Source of the DNA: an uncultured Porphyromonadaceae bacterium
Lineage (GTDB): Bacteria; Bacteroidota; Bacteroidia; Bacteroidales; Muribaculaceae
Assembly (NCBI GenBank): GCA_947174335.1
Contig: CAMWIM010000016.1
Location: 1-37,107 of the forward strand
Direction: 5' to 3'
Length of the DNA stretch: 37,107 bases
Below the pieces are notes generated by a model, which saw nothing but the letters and a program-made list of their open reading frames with translations, searched no databases and was not told where the DNA came from. The position numbers were made by a program, and so were the translations under genes. Positions 25,526-32,329 of this stretch are shown here, one piece after another (positions within the stretch are counted from its first letter, which is position 1; every line of letters starts with the position of its first letter).

Positions 25526-26863
25526 TTAGATGACGCCTTGTTCCATCATTGCGGTAGCAACTTTCATGAAGCCGGCGATGTTAGCGCCTTTCATGTAGTT
25601 AACATAACCGTCGGGTTCTTCGCCATATTTAACACACTGAGTGTGGATGTCCTTCATGATCTGGTGGAGCATGCGGTCAACCTCTTCAGCACTCCACTGG
25701 AGGTGTTCGGCGTTCTGAGTCATTTCGAGACCTGAAGTGGCAACACCACCGGCGTTAACAGCTTTACCGGGAGCGTAAGTGATGTGAGCGGCGATGATAG
25801 TGTCGATAGCTTCGGGAGTACAACCCATGTTAGAAACTTCAGCTACGAGTTGAACACCGTTTGCGACGAGTGCTTTAGCGTCGTCACCGTTGAGCTCGTT
25901 CTGAGTTGCGCAGGGGAGAGCGATATCAACTTTCTGTTCCCAAGGTTTGCGGCCGGGGAAGAATTTAGCGTTGGGATATTTTTCAGCGTAAGGAGCAACA
26001 ACGTCGTTACCTGAAGCGCGGAGTTCGAGCATATAGTCGATTTTTTCGCCGCTAACGCCATCGGGATCGTAGATATAACCGTCAGGACCAGAGATGGTAA
26101 CAACTTTACCGCCGAGTTCGGTAGCTTTGAGAGCAGCGCCCCAGGCAACGTTACCGAAACCAGAGATAGCGATAGTTTTTCCTTTGAGAGTGTCGTTTTT
26201 GCGAGCAAGGATGTTTTCAACGAAGTAGAGAGCACCGAAACCGGTAGCTTCGGGGCGGATACGAGAACCACCGAAGTCGAGACCTTTACCGGTGAATGTA
26301 CCTGTACATTCGTTAGTGAGTTTTTTGTACATACCGTACATATAACCAACTTCACGACCACCTACGCCGATATCACCTGCTGGCACGTCAGTGTCGGGTC
26401 CGAGGTATTTCCAGAGGCAAAGGATGAAAGCCTGGCAGAAACGCATGATTTCACGGTCGCTTTTGCCACGGGGTGAGAAGTCAGAACCACCTTTACCACC
26501 ACCCATAGGAAGAGTAGTGAGGGCGTTTTTGAAAGTTTGTTCAAATCCGAGGAATTTGAGGATAGAGGGGTTTACAGAAGCGTGGAAACGGATACCGCCT
26601 TTGTACGGGCCAATGGCGTTGTTGAATTGAACGCGGTAGCCGAGGTTGTTCTGGATTTCGCCTTTATCGTCGATCCAAGTTACACGGAAAGTGTAAATGC
26701 GATCGGGTTCAACCATACGTTCGATGATTTTGTTTTTCTCGAACTCGGGATGCTGGTTGTAGATGTCTTGAACAGAGAGAAGAACCTCGCGAACTGCCTG
26801 GAGGTATTCTTTTTCGCCCGGATGCTTGGCTTCCAGGGTGCTCATGATATTGTTTATGTCCAT
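25526..26863 (-). CDS. gdhA: Glutamate dehydrogenase (NADP-type, hexameric)
   Basis: Interconverts 2-oxoglutarate plus ammonia and glutamate; in Bacteroidales this is the main ammonia-assimilating enzyme. At 445 residues it is the short hexameric class. Visible blocks are the substrate loop GPYKGGIRFH, catalytic lysine K124 in PMGGGKGGSDF, PAGDIGVGGREVGYMYG, the Rossmann motif AISGFGNVAWGAA and NAGGVATSGLEMTQN. The coenzyme preference is assigned from overall similarity to NADPH-type enzymes and is less certain than the family. A second in-frame ATG six codons in (MSTLEAKHPG) is possible. The strong terminator and even codon use suggest high expression. Confidence 0.97.
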   Translation of the reverse strand: MDINNIMSTLEAKHPGEKEYLQAVREVLLSVQDIYNQHPEFEKNKIIERMVEPDRIYTFRVTWIDDKGEIQNNLGYRVQFNNAIGPYKGGIRFHASVNPSILKFLGFEQTFKNALTTLPMGGGKGGSDFSPRGKSDREIMRFCQAFILCLWKYLGPDTDVPAGDIGVGGREVGYMYGMYKKLTNECTGTFTGKGLDFGGSRIRPEATGFGALYFVENILARKNDTLKGKTIAISGFGNVAWGAALKATELGGKVVTISGPDGYIYDPDGVSGEKIDYMLELRASGNDVVAPYAEKYPNAKFFPGRKPWEQKVDIALPCATQNELNGDDAKALVANGVQLVAEVSNMGCTPEAIDTIIAAHITYAPGKAVNAGGVATSGLEMTQNAEHLQWSAEEVDRMLHQIMKDIHTQCVKYGEEPDGYVNYMKGANIAGFMKVATAMMEQGVI

Positions 26864-26905
26864 TGTAAAAATGTAATTAGAGATAAGATTTAAATATTAA
26901 CGCGA

Positions 26906-26913
26906 CAAAGTTA
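26906..26913 (-). promoter_or_regulatory. -7 element for gdhA
   Basis: Minus-strand TAACTTTG, 42 bases upstream of the ATG at 26863. The -33 region is T-rich without a clean TTTG. Confidence 0.6.
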
Positions 26914-27038
26914 CAATTATTCTTTTAAAGAAAAATATTTTTTAATAAAATTTTATGATAAAAATTGAATTGAGGTGATTTTAATAAATTTTAATGGTTA
27001 AAAATTATCAAAAAAGCTGAGTGTAAAAAAATAGTTGT

Positions 27039-27047
27039 TATCTTTGG
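27039..27047 (+). promoter_or_regulatory. -7 element for the 27078 gene
   Basis: TATCTTTGG matches TAnnTTTG and lies 30 bases before the ATG at 27078. The 214-base divergent gap with gdhA is otherwise AT-rich without other recognisable elements. Confidence 0.55.
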
Positions 27048-27077
27048 AAGCATTTATAATTCCATGAATATCAGCTT

Positions 27078-27950
27078 ATGAACAGGCTTGTTGTAATTGT
27101 GATTGTATTTTATACGGTATTTGTGGGGCGAATCGGCTGTTTCGCCCAAGAAAGGGATACGCTTTTTAATAAAATCAGCGATGACCGATTTATCGAAAAT
27201 CGACTCTCAACGTCGGGCTATGAAAATTTGCTCGACAGTCGAGTTGAAAAGTTTGACTATAATTTAAATGTAGGTCAATCGCATAATCGTTTTATGTTCA
27301 ACGATTTCAGCGTAAAGAAAAATAATGATTTCAAGCTCAATTTAAATAACGGGATTGGTCCGGTGATGAAATGGAAGGGCGGAATGGCGACTATCGACCG
27401 TGTCTCGGACGACTATCCCGGAATGATGGGAGCGGAACGTGCCGCTGTCAATATGTATCAAAATGTCGGACGGTTTATGTTCGGAGTTCATGCCGATGCT
27501 ATGAAATACGGCTATTTTCGTGGCGTTTCAAATCAATTTGGAGTTGGAGGGTCGTTAGGCGTAAGACTGTCAGACAAGGTCAGCTTGATTGTTTTCGGTA
27601 GCGTTTATTCTCAGGTTCGAGGCAGAGGAATCAATCCGGCAATGATGGGATTTATGCCTGCAAGCGGATATGGCGGTATGGTTGACTGGCAAATAGGCAG
27701 TTTTGGAATTATGGCAGGTATGAGACACGAATATATGCCTATGAGTGGTCGATGGGAAATGCGTCCGATTTTCGCACCGTATTGGGGTAGCGGTTCGCGC
27801 AGATTCAGTATAGATATCGGTTCGATTCTTGGCGGTCTTCTTTTGGATGCGCTTGAGTCAAAAGTTTCTGATATAAATAAACCGGGAGGTTCGTCCCGAA
27901 GTTTGCCCTCGGTCGGAAGTCCCGGCTATATTCCACCTCACAGACGATGA
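27078..27950 (+). CDS. Secreted / predicted outer-membrane protein of unknown function
   Basis: 290 residues beginning with a hydrophobic signal peptide (to about residue 24, GCFAQ). No known family is recognised. The central region (about 90-240) alternates short amphipathic strands and glycine-rich turns (FMFGVHADAMKYGYF, FGVGGSLGVRLSDKVSLIVFG, GYGGMVDWQIGSFGIMAG), the pattern of a small outer-membrane beta-barrel; this is an inference from pattern only. The C-terminus is Pro/Ser/Gly-rich (GGSSRSLPSVGSPGYIPPHRR) and probably disordered. It is a single-gene unit, divergent from gdhA and convergent with the accessory pair ending at 27982. Confidence 0.7.
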   Translation: MNRLVVIVIVFYTVFVGRIGCFAQERDTLFNKISDDRFIENRLSTSGYENLLDSRVEKFDYNLNVGQSHNRFMFNDFSVKKNNDFKLNLNNGIGPVMKWKGGMATIDRVSDDYPGMMGAERAAVNMYQNVGRFMFGVHADAMKYGYFRGVSNQFGVGGSLGVRLSDKVSLIVFGSVYSQVRGRGINPAMMGFMPASGYGGMVDWQIGSFGIMAGMRHEYMPMSGRWEMRPIFAPYWGSGSRRFSIDIGSILGGLLLDALESKVSDINKPGGSSRSLPSVGSPGYIPPHRR

Positions 27951-27954
27951 GATT

Positions 27955-27975
27955 GAGAATCGGGTTGAGATTCTC
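27955..27975. terminator. Possible bidirectional hairpin between convergent genes
   Basis: GAGAATC / GATTCTC with a 7-base loop in the 31-base gap between two convergent genes. No T-run follows on either strand, so termination is plausible only from position. Confidence 0.4.
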
Positions 27976-27981
27976 TATAGA

Positions 27982-28965
27982 TTATAGGTCGTAGAATTTA
28001 CGAACTTTGTCAGGCATTTTGAACTCAGGATTGTTCTTTTTGAAAACTTCTTGGTAGGTTAACAAATTTTGGCGAATGGTCAATTTCTTGATGTTTTGGC
28101 GATTGTCTTCGCTATTGAGAACTTCTTTGAGCGCAGACTTTATACGAGTAGAATCGCCAAATATTTTTTCGTAAATTTCTTTATAAGATTTGAATTTATC
28201 ACAATCAACTTTATATATGATTGAAGCAAGTTCGAATTCTTCTGCCTGAGCGAATATATCTTGATATTTTTTATTATATTGATTCCCTTGGGGCCCTTTG
28301 GCAATGCCGATTAGGTGACTAAACATTTGTTTGATTCCTTCTAAGTATAGTTTTTTCCCGGGGTCATCGGTATTTAAGCAGTATTTTTTGCCGTTGTAGT
28401 TCGCGTTTAATCCATAATTATTCAATATTGGATTTAAAGCAATGTAAAATTTTTCGTAGCTTTTACGCAGACTATATTCATGTTTGAGTTTAAAGTATTC
28501 AGTGAATTTTGATTCTAAGAACAAGATTTTAAAAGGTTTCTCGTTTTTGTAAGACACTAACGCAATATCAATGTTAGATGGGTCTTTGATTACTTTGTTT
28601 TGAACTTCAAAGAATACTTTTGTGTAAGTTGTTCCATCAATTTTGATTGGGTTGTCTTCGTTTACATTAAAGAAGCACAAAAGAGGTAGCAATGCTGATG
28701 AGTGGATTGTGAGAATGCGAGGAAATTCACCGTCTCCCTCGTTCCCACTCCCAGATACAGCCATTTCATAGCCTTTGGTGAATAGGTCGATGTTGTCAAT
28801 CTCAAAGGTTGTAGCAATGGTGTTTAATGCATCTTTACCTTTTCTATCTATTGATAAAGATGAATCGCTACCATTTGTTGAAACTTTATCCATTTCTGAA
28901 TAGACCGTGTTGTCCTTGTTAAACAAAGTCTTGTAAATTGAAGGTAATTTTGATTGTTTTTTCAT
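27982..28965 (-). CDS. Putative PD-(D/E)xK-like nuclease, partner of the sigma-repeat protein
   Basis: 327 residues, no signal peptide or membrane helix; I do not recognise a named family. The core has the arrangement of a PD-(D/E)xK nuclease fold: a helix or strand with Glu120 (VFFEVQNK), Asp133 in a hydrophobic strand (PSNIDIALVS), and an ExK motif (E151, K153) in ILFLESKFTEY, about the right distance apart. Downstream YLEGIKQMFSHLIGI resembles the helix after the core in such enzymes. The fold is inference. The N-terminal 50 residues are polar and the C-terminal 90 helical. The gene follows the sigma-repeat gene by 37 bases on the same strand, with similarly AT-rich codons unlike the housekeeping genes nearby, so the two probably form one transcript. 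A restriction-like or defence role is possible. Confidence 0.6.
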   Translation of the reverse strand: MKKQSKLPSIYKTLFNKDNTVYSEMDKVSTNGSDSSLSIDRKGKDALNTIATTFEIDNIDLFTKGYEMAVSGSGNEGDGEFPRILTIHSSALLPLLCFFNVNEDNPIKIDGTTYTKVFFEVQNKVIKDPSNIDIALVSYKNEKPFKILFLESKFTEYFKLKHEYSLRKSYEKFYIALNPILNNYGLNANYNGKKYCLNTDDPGKKLYLEGIKQMFSHLIGIAKGPQGNQYNKKYQDIFAQAEEFELASIIYKVDCDKFKSYKEIYEKIFGDSTRIKSALKEVLNSEDNRQNIKKLTIRQNLLTYQEVFKKNNPEFKMPDKVRKFYDL

Positions 28966-29002
28966 AGAGAAAAATTTTAGAGTGTTAAGAAATTGTATTG
29001 AT

Positions 29003-30289
29003 TTATTTTAGAGCTGATTTTGAATTGACAAATTTGTCAATGCTTTGGTATATCCACCATATTGCAAGTTGAGTGAACGTGATTTTGTTTGTCCCGTTAT
29101 ATTTGAATGCAGCTTGTAGTAAACCGTTGTACCCTTCTTCGATGAGTTTTTCAAGCGAGATGGGATATGAGGAGTATTTATTTGCAATTAAACGAACGAT
29201 GCGTTGATTGCAAATTTTCAGTTTATCTATTGCCGAGAAGCAGTCGTCACCACCTTGTTTGATTTGATTAATCAAGGATATCTCTTCTTCAGTTGTAAAG
29301 GGTGCATCCTTTTTTAACTCTTCTAATTTGAAAATATTTTCGGTTGATGTAACAAACTCTTTAATGCTTTTGTCAATCCACACTGTTGCATAATTTATGA
29401 AGCTAAGGTTTGTTGTTTCGTCAAACTCGTGAGCTGCTTGTATTAAACCTAAGTTTCCTTCGTCTATGAGTTTTTCAATAGAAAAAGGGTATTCTGAATA
29501 TTCTTTGGCAATTTTACGAACGAATTGCTGATAATAAAATTGTAGTTTTTCGGCAGCTAAGATGCTATTGCCTTCGCATTGCTTAATTTGAAGAATCAAG
29601 TTTACTTCTTCTTCAGGTGTAACGGATATATCTCTTTTTAATCCATCTATTTTTAGTGGATTTTGGTTTGAAGTGATAAAATCTTCAATTTGCTTATTTA
29701 TCCACCATATTGCATAGCTGATGAATTTAAAACCTTTTGTCTCGTCAAACTTGAGAGCTGCTTGTATCAGTCCGATGTATCCTTCCTCGATGAGTCGTTC
29801 AAGCGGAAACGAGTTGGTCTGATATTGCTTTGCTATCATAATAACAAAACGTTGATTGTAAAATTTTAGCTTTTCTTTAGCTAATAGACTGTCAACGCCA
29901 GCCTGCTTAATTTGATCTATTAATTTAGCTTCAGCGGCATTAATTAATTCTTTATTTTTAGAGAAGTTAGAGTTTGGGGTGATGAAATTCTCAATTTTTT
30001 TTCTTATCCATTTAGATGCAAAGTTGATGAATTTTGGGTGTTTTGTTTCGTCAAACTTGTAGGCAGCATATATCAATCCGATATATCCTTCATCGACAAG
30101 TCTATCAATGGGAATCGGATAAGTCGCAAGTTGTTTAAGAGAAGATTTGGCTATTAATAAAACGTTAGCATGAAAGTATCGTTCCAGTTGTTCTGAGGCT
30201 GAAATACTTTCACTTCCTCCTTGTTTAATTTGATTTATCAAGAAAAGGACTTTTTCATTTTCCTGTTCAAATCGTTCAGTGTTATTCAT
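29003..30289 (-). CDS. Protein of four tandem sigma-70 region 1.2-2.4 domains
   Basis: 428 residues built of four copies of the sigma-70 core-binding module, at about residues 8-104, 118-206, 225-314 and 333-421. Each copy has a region 1.2-like helix pair (TPEEEVNLILQIKQ), a 2.1-like stretch (KLKFYNQRFVIMIAKQY), the 2.2 core-binding motif (LIEEGYIGLIQAALKFDE) and a 2.3-2.4-like end (FKFISYAIWWINKQIEDFI). The EG pair recurs at 67, 169, 277 and 385. Copies 2 and 3 are closest to the Bacteroidales housekeeping sigma; copy 4 is most degenerate at the end of 2.2. Regions 3 and 4, needed for -35 recognition, are absent. Known family facts say region 2 binds the beta-prime clamp helices and -10 DNA; whether these copies still do is unknown. 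It sits in an AT-rich pair with a putative nuclease gene. Confidence 0.85.
   Translation of the reverse strand: MNNTERFEQENEKVLFLINQIKQGGSESISASEQLERYFHANVLLIAKSSLKQLATYPIPIDRLVDEGYIGLIYAAYKFDETKHPKFINFASKWIRKKIENFITPNSNFSKNKELINAAEAKLIDQIKQAGVDSLLAKEKLKFYNQRFVIMIAKQYQTNSFPLERLIEEGYIGLIQAALKFDETKGFKFISYAIWWINKQIEDFITSNQNPLKIDGLKRDISVTPEEEVNLILQIKQCEGNSILAAEKLQFYYQQFVRKIAKEYSEYPFSIEKLIDEGNLGLIQAAHEFDETTNLSFINYATVWIDKSIKEFVTSTENIFKLEELKKDAPFTTEEEISLINQIKQGGDDCFSAIDKLKICNQRIVRLIANKYSSYPISLEKLIEEGYNGLLQAAFKYNGTNKITFTQLAIWWIYQSIDKFVNSKSALK
29027..30268 (-). repeat. Four in-frame sigma domain-2 repeat units
   Basis: Approximate unit positions are 29978-30268, 29672-29938, 29348-29617 and 29027-29293. 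The spacing of the equivalent EG codons is 102, 108 and 108 residues. The units share protein motifs but have diverged at the DNA level, so the amplification is old and looks maintained by selection. Confidence 0.8.
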
Positions 30290-30638
30290 ATCCTTAATTA
30301 TGTTGGTTTATTCCGGTGACAATTTTAATTTGGTGTATATATATTATACGATTGAGAAGTGTTGCGATATGTTAACTAAATGGCCGCTTCAGATGTGATG
30401 ATGGCGTATTTTTAGCTTAATTTGTTGGTATGTAGATTAATGTGTGTTTTGATTATTTAACTTAATGGAATTTAACATTTAAAATTATCAAATAGATGTT
30501 TTGAGCGTTTATTTAAGGTAATGGGTTGATATACTTGGATTTACAGGTTGAAGGTGCGTTTCTGTAAGATATGAGTACGGAGTTATGCTAAATTTGACAT
30601 AACTCCGTTTTATCATGTTGTCGTGATTATATCTTTAA
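30290..30638. other. 349-base AT-rich intergenic region upstream of the sigma-repeat gene
   Basis: No convincing gene is seen. On the minus strand, which would drive the sigma-repeat gene, I find no TAnnTTTG element anywhere in this stretch. A TATAAT-containing run lies at about 30337-30353, reading TATAATATATATAC on the minus strand. The only strong structure is the hairpin at 30578-30607. Confidence 0.6.
30578..30607. terminator. Hairpin downstream of the alcohol dehydrogenase gene
   Basis: A perfect 10-bp stem CGGAGTTATG / CATAACTCCG with a 10-base loop, 31 bases past the dehydrogenase stop. The T-run (TTTTAT) is on the plus-strand side, so for the leftward operon the hairpin lacks a classical U-tract. 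The loop contains TAAATTTG on the plus strand. Confidence 0.5.
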
Positions 30639-31826
30639 TTAAATGTCGCCGTTGAGCATCATTTTGTAGATTTCGTATGTGTCGGCTTGGGTCAGGCGGT
30701 AGTAGCCGCCGATGACTTCGCCTTTATTTTCGTGTAATTTTTTGACGAGGAGGTCGATGTCGGGGGTGTTGATGCCGAGCATACCGAAGGTGACGGGTAA
30801 GCCGAGTGAGAGGTAGAAGCCGCGGAGGGCGGTGATGCCTTCGAGTGCAGCTGATTTATCATCATTGTTTTTGACACCGAAAACGCGACGGGCAAATTGA
30901 GCCGGTTTTGAGGGGGCATGGTTTGCCATAAATGTAAGCCACGCAGGGAAAACTACAGCGAGACCTGCACCGTGGGTGACTCCGTAAACGGCACTGATTT
31001 CGTGTTCCATTGCGTGTGATACCCAGTCTTCGACGCGACCGCATCCACAAATTCCGTTATGAGCCATTGTGCCTGCCCACATGATGTTGGCGCGTGCCTG
31101 ATAGTCGTCGGGGGTAGCCACAACTTTGGGGGCTTCTTCGATGATTGCTTTGAGGATTCCTTCAGAAATTCGGTCGGTTACTTCAACGTCGGTTGTCGGG
31201 CTGAAGTAGCGTTCCATAATATGTGCCATCATATCGGCGATGCCGGCTACGGTCTGGTTTTTGGGAAGTGTAAAGGTGAGTTCGGGATTGAGAATCGCAA
31301 ATTTTGGGCGGAGAGTGAAGTCGGTGCGCAAGCTGATTTTGTGTAAGCCGTCTTTGCGTGTGATGACTGAGTTGCCCGAGCCTTCGCTACCGGCGGCGGG
31401 GATTGTCAAAACGACTCCGACGGGGAGGGCGGTGACGGTGTTGGCATTAGCTTTGCCGGCAAAGAAGTCCCAGAAGTCGCCGTCGTATGGTACACCGAGG
31501 GCTATGGCTTTGGCTGTGTCGATGACCGATCCGCCTCCAACTGCTAAAAATCCGTCAATGCCTTTTTGACGGACGATTGAGATGCCTTCATAAACACGGT
31601 CATCGGTCGGGTTGGGGTCGATTCCGCTGAGTTCGGTATAAGTTATGTTGGCGTCGTCGAGCGATTTTTTCACTCGGTCGAGAAGTCCCGAGCGTACTAC
31701 CGAGCCGTGGCCATAAACGAGCAAGATGTTTTTACAGCCCATTTCGGCGGTAAGTTTTCCGGCTTGTTGTTCGGTATCTTTACCAAAGACATATCGGGTC
31801 GGGGTGCAATAGGTGAAATTATCCAT
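30639..31826 (-). CDS. Iron-containing alcohol dehydrogenase (butanol dehydrogenase / YqhD-like)
   Basis: Group III metal-dependent alcohol dehydrogenase reducing aldehydes with NAD(P)H in the cytoplasm. At 395 residues, it has an N-terminal nucleotide-binding domain with the family motif GGGSVIDTAKAIA and the DPNP segment after the second strand (GIDPNPTDD). The metal ligands lie in GIADMMAHIMERY (Asp and His) and in HAMEHEISAVYGVTHGAGLA (two His). The substrate cannot be read from sequence; the YqhD/BdhA-like group favours short aldehydes and NADPH. It starts 8 bases after folK, at the end of the rimP-nusA-infB-folK gene string, an unexpected neighbour for information-processing genes. Confidence 0.93.
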   Translation of the reverse strand: MDNFTYCTPTRYVFGKDTEQQAGKLTAEMGCKNILLVYGHGSVVRSGLLDRVKKSLDDANITYTELSGIDPNPTDDRVYEGISIVRQKGIDGFLAVGGGSVIDTAKAIALGVPYDGDFWDFFAGKANANTVTALPVGVVLTIPAAGSEGSGNSVITRKDGLHKISLRTDFTLRPKFAILNPELTFTLPKNQTVAGIADMMAHIMERYFSPTTDVEVTDRISEGILKAIIEEAPKVVATPDDYQARANIMWAGTMAHNGICGCGRVEDWVSHAMEHEISAVYGVTHGAGLAVVFPAWLTFMANHAPSKPAQFARRVFGVKNNDDKSAALEGITALRGFYLSLGLPVTFGMLGINTPDIDLLVKKLHENKGEVIGGYYRLTQADTYEIYKMMLNGDI

Positions 31827-31834
31827 GATAGTCG

Positions 31835-32311
31835 TTAGATTATAGAGTTTAATTTTTGGAGCATTTGATTGGCTGAGATTTTGTAAACGGGGTGAATCCA
31901 GCCGGGAGAGAGGAAGTTTAACGGACGCAACACAAAGTCGCGAGCCGACATACGGGGATGGGGAATTTGAAGTTGAGGCGTATCAATCACAAGGTCATCT
32001 ATATATATAATGTCGATGTCGATTAATCGGTCAACATAATTGCCTTGTCTGTCGCGATGAGGGTCAGGCGAGATTTGTCTCTCGATTGTTTGAAGAGCGT
32101 CGAGCAGCTCAAACGGGGAGAGTGAGGTGGCTATTTCAACACCGATATTTATAAAGTCGTTAGGCGAGTTGAAGCCGAGCGGATGACTGCCGACGGGAGG
32201 CGAGAACCGTCCGGTCTTGAGGTCGGACAGGCTGAGAACACGGGCGACCGCCCGAGAAATTGCCCCGAGGCGGTCGCCAATGTTTGAGCCTATGTTGATA
32301 TGAGCTATCAA
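31835..32311 (-). CDS. folK: 2-amino-4-hydroxy-6-hydroxymethyldihydropteridine pyrophosphokinase
   Basis: HPPK of folate synthesis: transfers pyrophosphate from ATP to 6-hydroxymethyl-dihydropterin. The 158-residue length is standard. Signatures are INIGSNIGDR at the N-terminus, the NDFINIGVEI strand, LQTIERQI, DRLIDIDIIYID (the RxIDxDI catalytic motif) and IPHPRMSARDFVLRPL. It starts 18 bases after the infB stop and ends 8 bases before the alcohol dehydrogenase. Other folate genes are not in the window. Confidence 0.95.
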   Translation of the reverse strand: MIAHINIGSNIGDRLGAISRAVARVLSLSDLKTGRFSPPVGSHPLGFNSPNDFINIGVEIATSLSPFELLDALQTIERQISPDPHRDRQGNYVDRLIDIDIIYIDDLVIDTPQLQIPHPRMSARDFVLRPLNFLSPGWIHPVYKISANQMLQKLNSII

Positions 32312-32329
32312 GGCTATATTGTCATAATG

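Noticed and set aside
29003-30289. Calling the sigma-repeat gene an ordinary ECF or alternative sigma factor
   Set aside because: There is no region 4 helix-turn-helix, and the region 1.2-2.4 module occurs four times, so a simple sigma label would mislead.
27982-30640. Integrative element with attachment repeats around the accessory pair
   Set aside because: I found no integrase, tRNA target or matching direct repeats at the edges.
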